From: Nepenthes gracilis
Lineage: Eukaryota > Streptophyta > Magnoliopsida > Caryophyllales > Nepenthaceae
Reading direction: 5' to 3'
Length of the DNA: 64,000 nt
Assembly: GCA_033239525.1 (NCBI GenBank)
Contig: BSYO01000014.1
Location: 4,072,536-4,136,535 of the forward strand
Part shown: one piece after another, positions 1 through 11,431 of the stretch
Layout: each line of letters starts with the position of its first letter
How positions within the stretch are numbered: position 1 is the stretch's first letter
Translations under genes and position numbers: made by a program
The notes under the pieces: generated by a model
Told to the model about the DNA's origin: nothing
The model's input: the letters and a program-made list of their open reading frames with translations, nothing else
The model's database searches: none

Positions 1-1299
1 TCAATCAAGAATTACCGCAGAGTCTGAGTCTTATTCGCTAATATTGATTAGAGGTTATAGGCCGACGGTTCTATTTCGCTGATAGGATCCCCAATACAAG
101 ATTGGCCCACGTTAGGATTTGTGCTGAGTTTCATTCTCCATATAATAAGAGTGTCCCCTTAAAAATCAAAGGGAAAATTGCACTAGTCGACGTACTCCTA
201 CACCTTTTCTTTTGGTACAATGCTCATGGGGTTCCCTATATTGCATTGCCTTTTCCTATGGCTTTATCAAACTCTTTTCCTTCACTTGACTCCGAAAAAA
301 AAAGCAGAAAATGGTCTTGACTAGAGCTTTACTATCAATATGCTCGCTGGATTTGCCTACCGAAGAGGTGAGGAAAAAGGGACCTCTATTAGGTTACTAT
401 TCTCAGAAGAAGGATTGACAATAAGCTGGGGATTCAAAGAAAGCTGCGTTCATAGAAGCGGGGATATCACTTTACTTTTTCTTTTACTAGTCTTATCTTA
501 CTAGACTATTTAGTTTTATTGAATAGTACTTACGATTATATTCATAAACATATTGAATGAATTTATCATACATGTACATATCAAGTCTTATTGGTTAAGA
601 TGTTAATAGAATATCAACGGTATTCCATATGAATTTCAGATATATTGAGAAATGAACTTCTTTTTCAAAAATATTCATATCAAAAAAACTGGAATTCCCC
701 CTGGAACCTGGCCTGGAACTTGAGGATCTTACTCTTTTTGTTTTGATAGGCTTACCACTAGAATGGAAATGGCTTGCAGAAGGTCTCAAACCGCTTACGA
801 AAACGAAAGCAGTTCCCTTGAGCTATTCAATATTCAACTTACTTCAAGGATTACAAAAAGGGAAGACCTTCTGATTCCAACTATCACTGGTCCGCAACCT
901 ATTTGCTCGTATCGATCGAAAGCAACTCGCCGAACTGATAGAAAAGGGAAACGGTAGCCACAACACAACTCTTATACATTTTCTCTTTCTATTTTTATAC
1001 AGGGCTTCTTGAGATGAGAGGAAAGGTACTACTGCTGATCCAGCTACTGCTCCTATTTTCTTACTTATTTTCTTATAAATAATTATTTTAATTAAGTAAG
1101 CGGCCCTTTCGCGACTCAAACGGGCGGGGGCTCTCTATTTGCTTGCAAAGCCGGCTGTTCGCCTTTAGTTAGAAGTGAAAGTAGAGAGCGCCCTTTGCCC
1201 TACACTTCAAAAAGAAAAAGTATGGATGAAGTAAGAAAAAGTACATAAGGAGTGAGAAAGAGAAACTTGGTTACGGGAACCGAAGGTTAGGCCGACTAC

Positions 1300-1337
1300 T
1301 TTAGTAGAGCTACACTTATTTAGTAGAGCTACACTTA
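1300..1337. repeat. perfect 19-bp tandem duplication
   Basis: The 19-mer tttagtagagctacactta occurs twice head to tail (1300-1318 and 1319-1337) inside the organelle-like block. Short duplications of this kind are common in plant mitochondrial intergenic DNA. No function is implied. Confidence 0.9.
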
Positions 1338-4308
1338 AAAAACTTGATTCTTACCCCTTCCCCTTTCTGTCAATGTTGTCAATTCCCAGGATACTAATGT
1401 ACCCTTATATTATAGTGCATACAGTTGCCTAACTGCTTTCTTCCTCCGACTTCTTTAGCGACTTCCGGCTTCCCCACTTCCGCATCTGTCGTATTCGGGA
1501 AAGCTTGCTTCATGGCAGAGCATTTAGCAATGCCAGCAGCCTGGTGAGGGCTGACTGTCTGGGGACAGGTTAAGGCAGGGCCTGCTGGGCTTGCTTCTCA
1601 TGAGATTGGGTGAGGGAATCGGAAAGGGGCTCATAAACCGGGCGGGCGAGCTTTTGTTTTGGGCATACGGAAAGGGGGAAGTGGATGGAGAGTACTTATC
1701 CGCTAGAGTTGAGAGTGAAGTCGCTATAGTGGCTAAAGTGAGTCTTCTTACACGGCTGGACGCCCGGCTCTAGACGGGGTTACCACCACATCCTCTCCCG
1801 ATAGACTCGAAGCTCTTCATAATCAGGCAGGGTAGCAAAAATTCTTTCAAAAAAAGACAGACCAGAGATGACAGAGGAAAGTATTCAGTTCAAAAAATAT
1901 ACGGCAGTCAGAACAGCTTCAGCCAAAAATGGACTAAGGACAGAAGCAAGCTACAAGCATTAACAACCGGTTTCGTTTAACCTAAAAAAAAGAAAAAGAA
2001 GGAGCGAAGAAAAGTCGTTTTCTTTCTATTCCCTCTAAAGCTTCTCTTAGGAGAATCCCTTCCTTACACTCGACTTAAACTAAAATTTAGACTACTTAAT
2101 ACTAAGGCTGACTAGTCGTATCCTAAATCCTAAAAGAATTGTTTTCCTAATAATAGCTATATTATGGCAATATTTAAAGACGCTTCGGAAGCCCTTCACG
2201 CTACTTGACTTAAAGTAAAAGCACCTACAAACTCACTCATAAGGAAACTCGTCAAGTAGGTCTCTCGAGCCTTTCCTTTTGTAACAAATCTGGTAAGGTA
2301 GGGTATTATCCTTAAGTCTGCTTTAGCAATCTTTACTCGTCTTTCAGTACTGGCGAAGCTTTAAAGGAGACGAGCAAGAAGATAAAAGACTAAAAGTGAA
2401 GTATTCTAAAAAAGCTATTATATCAACCTTCTGTCTTAAGGGAAAAGCATAAATTCAAAATAGTGAAAGATTAAACAAAAACAAACAGTCCGCTTTGGAA
2501 GGTCTTTCACTCAGGCCTCTATTGGGAGAGTCCCCAAGTTACACTCGCTTGAACAAGCTTAAGATTGTTCCACAGTCTTCCTGATAATCAAAACAGAAAA
2601 AGAAAAGATTCCTAACTCATAATAAGTAAAATAAGAAAATAAAGGAACTCATTTAAGACAACAACTAAGGGAAAGTTGTGTATTCTCAAAATCCTACCTT
2701 TAACTTTTCTGTACTCTCTTTAGCCAAGGCAAAGCTTTAATTGAAGATCTTTTAGTGTCATTTCGTTCGGTCCCCTGGGTAACTTCTCCGCACTTACCTA
2801 TAAGCACTTCAAGTAGATAAAATCATAAAAGAAGAAATGGGAAATAGTACTGCCATTATGCGCTATTATTAAAATTCGAAGGTCAATCATTCCCAACTTG
2901 AATATGAAGGTATGGAAGGAGGTCAAAAGAGAGTATGTTAGTCAAATAGAGGGGTCTCACGAGGGCGTAGTCCACACCTTTAGCCTTAAACTAGGTTAGG
3001 CTCTATGAAACGTATGCTTGCATATTCGTCCATAGGTCAAATCAGATATAGGAATTTCTCGAACGAATCGCACTCCTTCGTATACATCAGGAGTCCCTAT
3101 CCAGGGCAAGTGTTCAGATCTATCATGACATAGCTCAGAGGGCGACCCTTACCAGAGTAGCTCATGCTTGACCATCGAGTTAGCAGAGCGGATCCTGTCG
3201 CCGAGCATGAAGCAGAACCATCTGAGCACACCGAGCGCGGGCGGCAATGAATGAGAAAGTCAGCGGATGGGCATAAGTTCAGGGGCAATGTTAGGGCATT
3301 TCTTCTTTATCAAGAGGAGTGAAAACCTTCCTCTCTACTTCTGTCAGCATAGAGGAAGGCAAAAAGGAAGGAACCAAGTTGAAACATGATAATAGATATC
3401 TCTGTTCACTCATACTTGCTGCTTAAGACTCTCTTTTCCCTCTCTTTCTAGACCTGAAAAGAATTCGAAATACGTATATCTGGTACTAAATAAACCGACT
3501 CCGCTGGCCAACCCCTATGTCTTGGTACTCTACCCTCCCATTCATAAGAGAGTGGTAGTTGTCACCGGAAGCAGGTGAAAGCTGCGAGTTGAGTAAGTCT
3601 TGTCAACAACGCTTCGAACAACTAAATACTAACACACTCTTCACTTCTGTACTTCTCCACCGCCAAAACACAATGACTTCTGCAATTCATACAGGCATGC
3701 ATGAAAGACGAGTTCCACAAAAGGCTCTACTCTATAAGTTATAAGGCTTTTAGTCATTAAAACAAGCGAAAATAGGATGTGACACACTAAGGAATTCCTC
3801 GCCGAATGGAATGTAGCAACTAATTACTGGTAAGAAGGAAGTGAACGTCTTAGAATATGTACGGTCTGTTCTATGCGGTCAGTTAGCTTAGTGAGCGGAT
3901 CTAATTCCTCTGCTTGCGGTAACTATTACATCAATTAATGGAGGCCTAACGACTGCAAACTTCCACGCCGCTCTCTCCCGACTGCTTTTAAAAAATCCTC
4001 TCCCTGGCTTGTGTAGCCTATGCAAAGCAAGCCTACACTGGGTGAGAGAGAATAGGAAGAACTTCTCTTATTATAGAGGAAGCTCTTTTCTCTTTCTGTT
4101 GCCGGTCAGTCTGCACTATAAATATTGGCTAGCTCAGTTAACCAAACTTCCAAGTTCGTTAAGTCCGAATTAAAGCCAAATGCAGTTATTTCTTTATCTA
4201 TATCCTTTCTAATCACCAAGGTTCATGTCGCTTACTTCTACTTCCGTTCTATCCAAGTCAAGCTAGATTGTCTGGTTCCCCCATGATCCAACAAACGTAA
4301 TTTCAGTG

Positions 4309-4351
4309 AATCGAACCTCCGCATACCGGGACCAAAACCCGTTGCATCGTA
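4309..4351 (-). pseudogene. 3' half of a tRNA-Gln(UUG)-like sequence
   Basis: On the minus strand this reads anticodon stem acggg, loop TTTTGGT (anticodon TTG at the expected place), stem cccgg, a short variable region and a T-arm cggaggttcgattc. This closely resembles the anticodon and T arms of plastid or mitochondrial trnQ-UUG. No D arm or acceptor 5' half lies upstream, and the sequence beyond the T arm does not complete an acceptor stem, so it is a fragment and not a working tRNA gene. It supports an organellar origin for the block. It could also be a plastid piece that passed through the mitochondrion. Confidence 0.45.
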
Positions 4352-4496
4352 TGCTTCGGAAGATAGAGTATTACGAGCCCTGTGAATTGCGTAAAAGCAG
4401 GATACTCCAAATTTGAGGGTTAAAGAGTTTTATAAAACGTTCCTGTTGAATGGCCTATTCTCCCCTGTCAGAAAAAGAAAAAAGTTCATCAAAATT

Positions 4497-4730
4497 CAAA
4501 ATCCAATAAATCAAATAATTGAAAATATCCTAAAATAAAAAATTGTTCCCATGAAGGGATCGACTCTAACTCTTGTCCATGTACGATCCATACTAGATCT
4601 GACCAGCTCAAATTAAAGCCATGAAGCAAGTAGCTGGCAAATCCACTTGATTTCAGACTTGGTACAACCCAAGGTTTTTTTTCTTCTTCATTACGATTCT
4701 CTAATTCAAGAGAATTGAATTGCTTTATAA
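4497..4730 (-). other. unidentified open stretch in organelle-like DNA
   Basis: One minus-strand frame stays open for about 70 codons. It is hydrophobic and aromatic in its second half (for example GYFQLFDLLDF) and has a charged start (ENRNEEEKK). There is no clear start codon and I do not recognise the family. It could be the tail of an organellar open reading frame carried in with the block, or chance. The flanking frame (4,730-4,900 minus) is also partly open but breaks at a stop. Confidence 0.2.
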
Positions 4731-5204
4731 AAAGAAGATATCAATGAACCTCTATGTTTAAAATAGGATATCAAATATGCAGTATTTACAGATAAAAGTA
4801 TTCGATCGTCCCATCTCAATTGAAAAAGAAAATATCTTTTCCGTGGGTCTCCAAAACCCAATGTCGTAGATTCGAAAATTCTAATTGGTCAATAAAAATA
4901 TATTTTCGAGAGAAAAGGTTTGGAATTCGACCTCCACTTATACGCTCTAAAAAGAGGTCATGGCATTCCGAAAAGGCCTGGAATTTGGGTGTGGGTCTTT
5001 TGTTGAAATGGAATGGGCCTTAAAATTCCTTTGCTGTTTTCGGTTCACCTTCCTCTGCCTCCTGAATCAGTTCTATTTCTCCCTCTGCTTTCTGATTTTT
5101 CTTTTTGTTCTTACCTGGCTTTTCTCCCCTTTATCTCACTTAATCCCCAAATTAATTTGGCGATGCCACTTGCTCCTTGTTGGTGGCAAATTCTCGGTTA
5201 ATCT

Positions 5205-5229
5205 CCATGCTGAATCAGCTTCAGCATGG
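5205..5229. repeat. perfect palindrome, 10-bp arms
   Basis: CCATGCTGAA and its exact reverse complement TTCAGCATGG flank the 5-base spacer TCAGC. It lies 200 bp to the right of the organelle/LTR junction. The function is unknown. Confidence 0.85.
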
Positions 5230-5484
5230 CTGATTTGAGGGCTTCCTTTTGTGCCACTATTTTTTTTCTCTTATGGGAGCTTCTTTTTACATGTGTTTGG
5301 TCCTTTAATTTGCTACATGTTTCCTCTGTTTTCATGCCAAAATTCATCCCTTAATTAATTTATTTAATTGGTAAATTAATTAGGAAATGTCTGGTGTGCT
5401 GAAATCAGCGTTGCTTCACAAATACGCCTTCTCCTAGTTTCCATACTTCATCTATGTCAGATCCATATATAAGCATATTTTAAC

Positions 5485-5700
5485 CAGAACACCCACGCCC
5501 AATGTGCGCCTAATTGGCGCATGAGAGTAGTTTACTAAGAATACCCACGCCCAATGTGCACCTAAGTCGTGCATAAACACATTTTATCCAAAATATTTGC
5601 ATTTGATGTATGCCTAAGTGATGCACGTATGCTGGGATGTAGCCCTTCTGTTAACCCATTTACACCTGATGCGTGCCCATTCAATGCATGTGTGCTAAAA
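5485..5700. repeat. four degenerate ~54-bp units with dyads
   Basis: Units begin near 5488, 5541, 5597 and 5658. The first two share the run cccacgcccaatgtgc almost exactly. Each unit contains an interrupted dyad: ATGTGCGCC...GGCGCAT, TGCAC...GTGCA, then weaker forms. They stand out as G+C islands in AT-rich DNA, about 50 bp before a plus-strand TATA sequence, like the U3 repeats of the other LTRs in this window. Confidence 0.6.
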
Positions 5701-6740
5701 CACTTTTTCTTCTAAACGACTACATATTTTTTACCTAATTTCCAACTATCTATATAAATATTTCTCTTTTATTCATTAATGAGTGAGACCAAAAGTGAAT
5801 AATAGCTGTAACCCTAAAGCTCTCATTGTTTAAAACCATCCTTTGCTTGAGGAAACCAAAATTTTATTCTTGACATAAATTATCAAGGTTTTTTCCACTC
5901 AACCATTCTCTCCATAATTTACACACTCACTCCAACCTTTGAACTTTCTTTGGTACATTAGTGGTATAGATACTAGAATCCAACAATATGCAAAGATTTA
6001 ATGGTAAGTGAAACATGTTCGATAAAAAGATCAAAAAGTATCTAGTTCTACTGCTACAAGCAAATCCAAGAAGTTCTTTGGTAAGAATCATACATTGGGA
6101 GTAAGTCTATTAAAATTTAGTACATCTGTACTACTCGGGTTGTAAGTTAACTTTCATATTATAATACTTTCACTGATTGAAAAACCCAGAAGCTTTTACT
6201 CGATAACTTTTGATTATTGAAGTTTTCCTTCAACACTAAAATTTGTGTGCTATTTTATTTTATAGTTTCAAATTTATTTTAATGATATACTCATCTGTAA
6301 AATTAATTTTTATTTACAGCTAGCAAAGAATATGCATTACATATATTATATATTTATCCATGTTTTGCTTCTGTGTGTTTATAGAATCTAAACAAATCGA
6401 AATTAGAAATTTTATAGTCCTCTCAAATTCTATAGCCAAAAACATAGAAGACACATTTTGTCCAGGTTGCTGTCAAGGAAATATATCACAGCATTGCAAC
6501 AACACAGTTTGTTTAGAACAGCTCTCATTTGTTCATGCGTCTGCGCAGCAGCAGTGCAGTAGCCCAACACACAGGTTGCTATCATGATGCATTTCTAATG
6601 TTGCAGATGTAGCAACAACACTAAAAGATTTTTAATGCTCAAAATATTCGGAACAACAAATTTGAACAATATTAAGCAACAAAATTAAGGGAAGAATTAA
6701 CCCAACATATACTTCTGGAACTATATACAAAATAGTAATT

Positions 6741-6744
6741 CTCC

Positions 6745-6777
<33 letters not shown>
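6741..6777. repeat. CT microsatellite
   Basis: A CT-rich run, essentially pure (CT)n from 6753 to 6777. Confidence 0.95.
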
Positions 6778-7480
6778 AAACAACAAAAAACTTTGACATA
6801 TTTCTTAAGGCAGCATGTTAAGTTTGAATAATATTTACAATATTTAACCGAACAATATTTATGAGTATTTATTTACGTTTGAATAATAAAATATTAAAAA
6901 ATATGAAAAATATGCTACATCTCAAATATAGTCAAAGAAAAAATCAAAAATAAAAAGTAACACAACACTTTTGCTTTTGTATTTATTGAAGATCTAATAT
7001 TTCCAGTTACAAATCCAATATTTCAAGAACCAGAACAGAGATATGAGACGAGAGTGGAACAGAGAGAAGAGGGTGGAGAGAAGGGGAAAAAAATTGAGAA
7101 ATAAAGATATGGAGTAAAGAGAGAAAAGATGTTGTGATGAAATTCGAGGACCGAGATCAAGACACAGAGAGAACACGAGAGAGATGAGAGGACAAGTTGC
7201 AGCTGTTGATGAAAATGAAGTAGGGTTTATTGAGGCAAAAGATGACGAAATTTATAAAGGGGATCAGGCCGGAAATTTACTTTAAAACCTTGTCCGATTT
7301 GAATTTTAAATTGGATTATAAATTTTGACCTTGGCTGTCCATAAGTATCACATACATTGATCATACCCTATTAAAATTCAAGTGGAATAGATCAAGTGGG
7401 TCTATCACCTTGATTTTAATTAGATCTAATGCATAAATTCAGTTTTATGAAAAATAATAAATTATTGAAATTGAAGTGGT

Positions 7481-7660
7481 TATGCAAGAATTTGTATCAA
7501 GATCAATGTAGATGCTAGTTTTCCTAGCTCGGTCTTGCTAGTAATTGTATACAACTATAGTTTTTGGGGAGGATATTGTTGTAGAAATCGATGTGGAGGA
7601 CCAATTGAAACCTTCAAGATGTCTCCATTGTAAGGTACTTGGCCAAAAAGAATCCTATCA
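7481..7660 (+). pseudogene. LINE ORF1 scrap (DUF4283/zinc-knuckle region)
   Basis: The plus strand reads YARICIKINVDASFPSSV and, after a one-base frame change near 7,560, VEIDVEDQLKPSRCLHCKV. This is the order found at the end of the DUF4283 domain of plant LINE ORF1 proteins: a (Y/F)ARICVEID-like strand, then V.VEYEWKPPRC..C...GH. The first two zinc-knuckle cysteines are present, but the histidine and last cysteine are not clear. No endonuclease or reverse transcriptase follows, because element C starts at 7,929. In plants ORF1 binds LINE RNA; this piece is dead. The call rests on motif memory alone. Confidence 0.4.
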
Positions 7661-7928
7661 TTTAAAACCTACGATGGTACATAAGACTACGGGTTGAGTT
7701 CTAGGCAGCCCATTTGCCCCAGTGACACCAAATGAGATTGTGATTGAACCCCTCACATGAAAGTATGATGGGATTAAGAGTGATGCATCCCCTTTACTCT
7801 TTGAAATAATCTTTTCTCGATTTTTACTAATTTTGAGTAGTTGATTGGCCAAGAACCTATTCTTTCCATTACCATCGACATTGGGCATGCAAATTCTAGT
7901 TCAGATTGGTTGGCACTTGCAAGACTCC
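7661..7928. other. spacer between LINE scrap and element C
   Basis: AT-rich sequence with no supported gene. The last five bases (actcc, 7924-7928) would be the left target duplication of element C. Its right partner is not visible because the other LTR of C is truncated. Confidence 0.4.
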
Positions 7929-8363
7929 TGTGACGACTCAAGCCCTAATCATCAGAATTGAACTAGACCGTTCACGCAGACAACGTAAAAAAAAACTACT
8001 AAATATTCATTATACTTTCAACATTGTTTAATATAAAATCATCATCTCAATAATACATCAACCAAATGTCTATAAAAATAAAAACTATTAGCAATCACAA
8101 GTCGCAGCCCCAAAAAATACCAATCGTCTATCAAACTATAACTTGGATATCATCAAATAAAAAGATAGCAGTTGATATTTAAAATCCTCTATACCTGAAA
8201 GTCCTGTAAAAAAAAGTAGGATCCCCCACTAGTATTATACAATTAACTCTAATTTGGAACCAATAAAATGCAAATATGAACCAAATGCCTAATAAGTGAT
8301 AATAATTAATAACACATAATAAATAATAAATATCTCGGATATATAATAATGCAGAAGCACTAC

Positions 8364-8768
8364 ATTAATATAAAATCTAATAATAAACTCTATCCGAAAA
8401 TCTATAATTTGTCATAACTATGACTCAAAAGCAATATCAAGGACAAGTCATACCCAACCCTCATATCACAAAGATAAATAAACTTTATAGAATTTGAATC
8501 TCATTAATAATGGGCAGGAATTCTTTCGGGAATCCAACATCATGAGGAAAATAGGAATTTCCATATCTATATTAATATAAAATCCAAAAATAAACTATAA
8601 CTAAGAATCTATAATTTGTCATAACTATGATTCAAAAGTAATATTAAGGATAGGTTCCACTGGATTGTCATATCACAAAGATAGAAAAACTTTATAGAAT
8701 TCGAATCTCATTAATAATAGACGGGAATTCCCCTGGAGTCCAACATCACAAGGAAAATAGAAATTTTC
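8364..8768. repeat. ~200-bp direct duplication in C LTR
   Basis: Copy 1 (8364-8562) and copy 2 (8571-8768) both run from attaatataaaatc through ataatttgtcataactatga and tatcacaaagat to aaggaaaata or a close variant. The period is about 207 bp. The copies have diverged by scattered substitutions, so this is an old internal duplication. Confidence 0.85.
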
Positions 8769-9863
8769 TTGCCTAAATATCAATATGAACAACCTAAATG
8801 CTAAATAATTATAAGCATCATAGATTTCACTAAATCCAAAACTCACTGAATCCATCACATGAATTTTACTAAATACAACTCATGAATTCCACTAAATCCT
8901 AAACTCAAGAGGTATCTACAAATAATGAGATATTATGAATAATTTAATGGATTTTATTTTGCCAATATGAATCAAAGGCCACATATATTCTTAATAGTTG
9001 GGTACATACCATGAGATCACTAATACTCAAAAGTTTGACATTCAACTAAAACCATGGTCTACCAAGATTCAATCACACAAAGTATAGACGTCTCAACAAC
9101 ATACATTCCCTCCGCCCACATAGGGTACAAGAATGTCCATGCACTTTGCTCACAAAGAACGAAATTACCTCAACATGTCAAACCCAATATCCCTCACCAT
9201 AATATCTCCCGATATCATATTATACAGTGGTTACATTACTATAATTATCCCTTCATACTAAGCAATATACCTAATTTCTACCATAATATGGATATCAATA
9301 TTGAATGACTATTAATTATACTAAGTTGTCATATATTCCATTTTTCTTAATACCGTAGTTTTCTCATATAATCTTCTCTATCTTGATCGTAAGAAGTAAA
9401 TAACATACATCATGCTATCAATGCAACGTAAAGGAAACTTCGCAACTATAATAATAGAAGTGTCGTTTGGTACTAATAACGATTATACTCACGCAATCAA
9501 GATTAATACAAAGAAAGTCATCATCGATATAAATAAGAATGATCCATGAGTACACCCAATACCCACTACTATCCTCCCACTGACCCACAATAGCAATTAA
9601 GTTCCATGATTCTAAATGATGCCACCCTTCACCTAATTCTAAAACTAGACTAAATTAACTCAGCTTCCATAATGACCGAGCACCTGTCCATAAGTTGTCA
9701 CTCACTTTGGATTGATGGATTTTATCCAAATAAAGCTATCTTTACCTATTTCCTAGTCTTACATCTAATATCATAAAACACCTTCCACTTTGCCGCTACC
9801 GAATAAATCTTATGGATACCCATCTATTCAATCAACCAAACTAATTATGCTAGGCTCCAATCA

Positions 9864-9881
9864 ATATATATATATATATAA
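9864..9881. repeat. AT microsatellite
   Basis: A short (AT)n run inside the C LTR, followed by acac- and atat-rich sequence up to about 10,030. Confidence 0.9.
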
Positions 9882-10064
9882 ACACACATCACATGCTTGT
9901 ATAAACATATATATACCCCTGTATAAATACATATAAACACCCCCTATAGATATGTATATTCACAAATTCACACTATCACACACGCACGCACATATTCACA
10001 ACCCACCTCATCTACATATTCATATATACATTTACATATAAATCCTCCCATATACCCATATATA

Positions 10065-10082
10065 TGTGTGTGTGTGTGTGTG
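10065..10082. repeat. TG microsatellite
   Basis: (TG)9 inside the C LTR. It produces low-complexity ORFs on both strands that should not be taken as genes. Confidence 0.95.
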
Positions 10083-10359
10083 TACATGCACACATCCGTA
10101 TAAATATACATAAGACGGCAGGTATGTACAGTAACATCCGTAGACAGGCATGTACATTTATGGAGTATCTGAGTTGTGGTGTGTGCCAATCAATTAGAGA
10201 AACACATTTACACTCGCCATTTCAGTTTACTGTGACAATTATCAGGAGCCCAACAGAGCACGATGCTCTGTTTCTCGCTTCTTTCTGAATCCCACCAAAA
10301 ACAAGAAAAATCCCAACTTTCCCTTTTCACCACACGAAAATCAAGATTGAGTATTGTTA

Positions 10360-10397
10360 ACCCATTAATTTTTTGTCCAATCAAAAAATTAATGGGT
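10360..10397. repeat. perfect hairpin, 16-bp arms
   Basis: ACCCATTAATTTTTTG and its exact reverse complement flank the 6-base loop TCCAAT, inside the C LTR on the promoter side of its purine-rich leader. In a sequence otherwise worn by mutation, 16 of 16 paired bases is notable. No small terminal-inverted-repeat transposon could be delimited around it. Confidence 0.85.
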
Positions 10398-11154
10398 CTG
10401 TAATATTCAAAGCTGTGATCTATATTATCCCTAATTTTTCACTTAAGATTCCCACATAATCAAAACATAAATATTAACATTAACAAAAAGGAATTTGAGA
10501 AACTGTTAGAGAATGGACGAGTTACATGCGAACAGATTGGTATATGAAAACATGAAGAATCACTTACAAATTGGTCAAAGAGGTAAGATATGGAGAACCA
10601 CTTGCCTAGTTGAAATATCGGCACAAATTAGAGTGGCGAAGAACATGGCAGTGATGGTGCAATGATTTACAGTACTTCCGACAACAGCGTCGACAGCGAT
10701 CGCCACAACTCCTTTGCCTTCGAAATCCCCGGCAGCAGAGCTTCGCCGCCCTTTCTCCCACTCTGATTTATTTCCATTCTCTCTCTTCGCTTGTTTCTCT
10801 CTTCCTTCTCTCTCTCTCTCGTCCAATCTCAATCGATGTAGTGCCACAAAAAGGGAAGGAAACGAGCATTCATAGAAATGGTGAAGGGAAGGTGTGGCTA
10901 ATAGTTGGTTACCATCGACTATTTGGCCGTTATCGCTGTCGGCCATGGTGGAGAAAAAAAAAGTGCGAACGGTTAAGGATACAGAGAGAGAATCAATTTG
11001 TTAGAACGGAGGTGAACAGAAGCTGGAGGTATGAGAAAAATAGAGGAGAAGCCGAGTGAGGAGCGCTGGTGGAGAATAGTGAAAAGCGCACGGAAAGTTC
11101 AAGAGAAAATGAAAGGCAGGAGAGAAAGAGAGAAACAGTGCATCAGTTACTTCT

Positions 11155-11181
11155 TTATTATTATTATTATTATTATTATTA
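11155..11181. repeat. TTA microsatellite
   Basis: (TTA)n run in the C LTR. The LTRs of H and G carry TAA/AAT runs in roughly the same place, just before the purine-rich leader in the direction of transcription. Confidence 0.95.
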
Positions 11182-11431
11182 GCAAAAATCTGATATTAGG
11201 TTTTTTTCTCTACTTAATTGTTAGATTAAGTGATTTGGTTTAAATTTATCCATCTGTCACTGGTAGAATTACATTTTGGGATACCTTCTGATCCTCTAAA
11301 ATTCAATTTAAGTATGACTACATAATATTAATTTTGAATGACTTATCTAATAAATTTAAAATTCCCCTATTAGCAATTTTTATAAATTTTAGTTTAAAAT
11401 ATTTGGCAGAAAATATCAAAATATTACAATC

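Larger units (their letters stand above)
1..4980. other. organelle-derived block, mitochondrial-like
   Basis: This stretch is visibly richer in G+C than the rest of the window and has the texture of plant mitochondrial intergenic DNA: runs such as gagcgccctttgccc and aaaggagacgagcaagaag, purine-rich blocks, short duplications and no long reading frame. It ends with a fragment resembling the 3' half of tRNA-Gln(UUG). The right edge, where AT-rich LTR-like sequence begins, is at about 4,980-5,010. I recognise no intact mitochondrial or plastid gene; the 60-90 codon ORFs have no family I can name. A nuclear insertion of mitochondrial DNA (NUMT) is the simplest reading, because nuclear LTR elements follow directly. 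A mis-joined assembly is the alternative. Family assignment is by general resemblance only. Confidence 0.5.
4981..7480. other. AT-rich LTR-like sequence, no gene seen
   Basis: No coding region is supported. The stretch holds a 25-bp palindrome (5205-5229), four degenerate units with TGCGCC/GGCGCA dyads (about 5,485-5,700), a good plus-strand TATA sequence (tatataaata, near 5,751) and a CT microsatellite. The order GC-rich repeats, TATA box, then AT-rich leader is the order seen in the U3-R part of the LTRs further right. I therefore suspect part of another degraded plus-strand LTR, but I could not find its ends. Confidence 0.35.
7929..11428 (-). mobile_element. element C, 3' LTR (Ty3/gypsy, minus strand)
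   Basis: The boundaries are read directly. The left end is TGTGACGACT and the right end is ATATTACA, so on the element's own strand the LTR runs TG...CA. Immediately right (11,429 on) is a minus-strand polypurine tract (aagtggggagga) followed by a decayed integrase tail, as expected next to a 3' LTR. The first 180 bp match 57,300-57,447 plus 62,563-62,600, the remains of the 5' LTR. The length is 3,500 bp, long even for plant gypsy LTRs. It contains a 207-bp duplication, a 38-bp hairpin, several microsatellites and a purine-rich leader with an AG|GCAAGT sequence (minus, 10,593-10,604). Confidence 0.75.

Noticed and set aside
3097..3288. 63-codon minus ORF starting MPLNLCPSADFLIH in the organelle-like block
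   Set aside because: No recognised organellar protein; short and unsupported.
10575..10946. 123-codon minus-strand ORF starting MADSDNGQIVDG
   Set aside because: It lies in the GA-rich leader of the C LTR, is low-complexity in its middle (DEREREGREKQAKRE) and is in the position where the other LTRs have a purine-rich untranslated leader. No recognisable domain.
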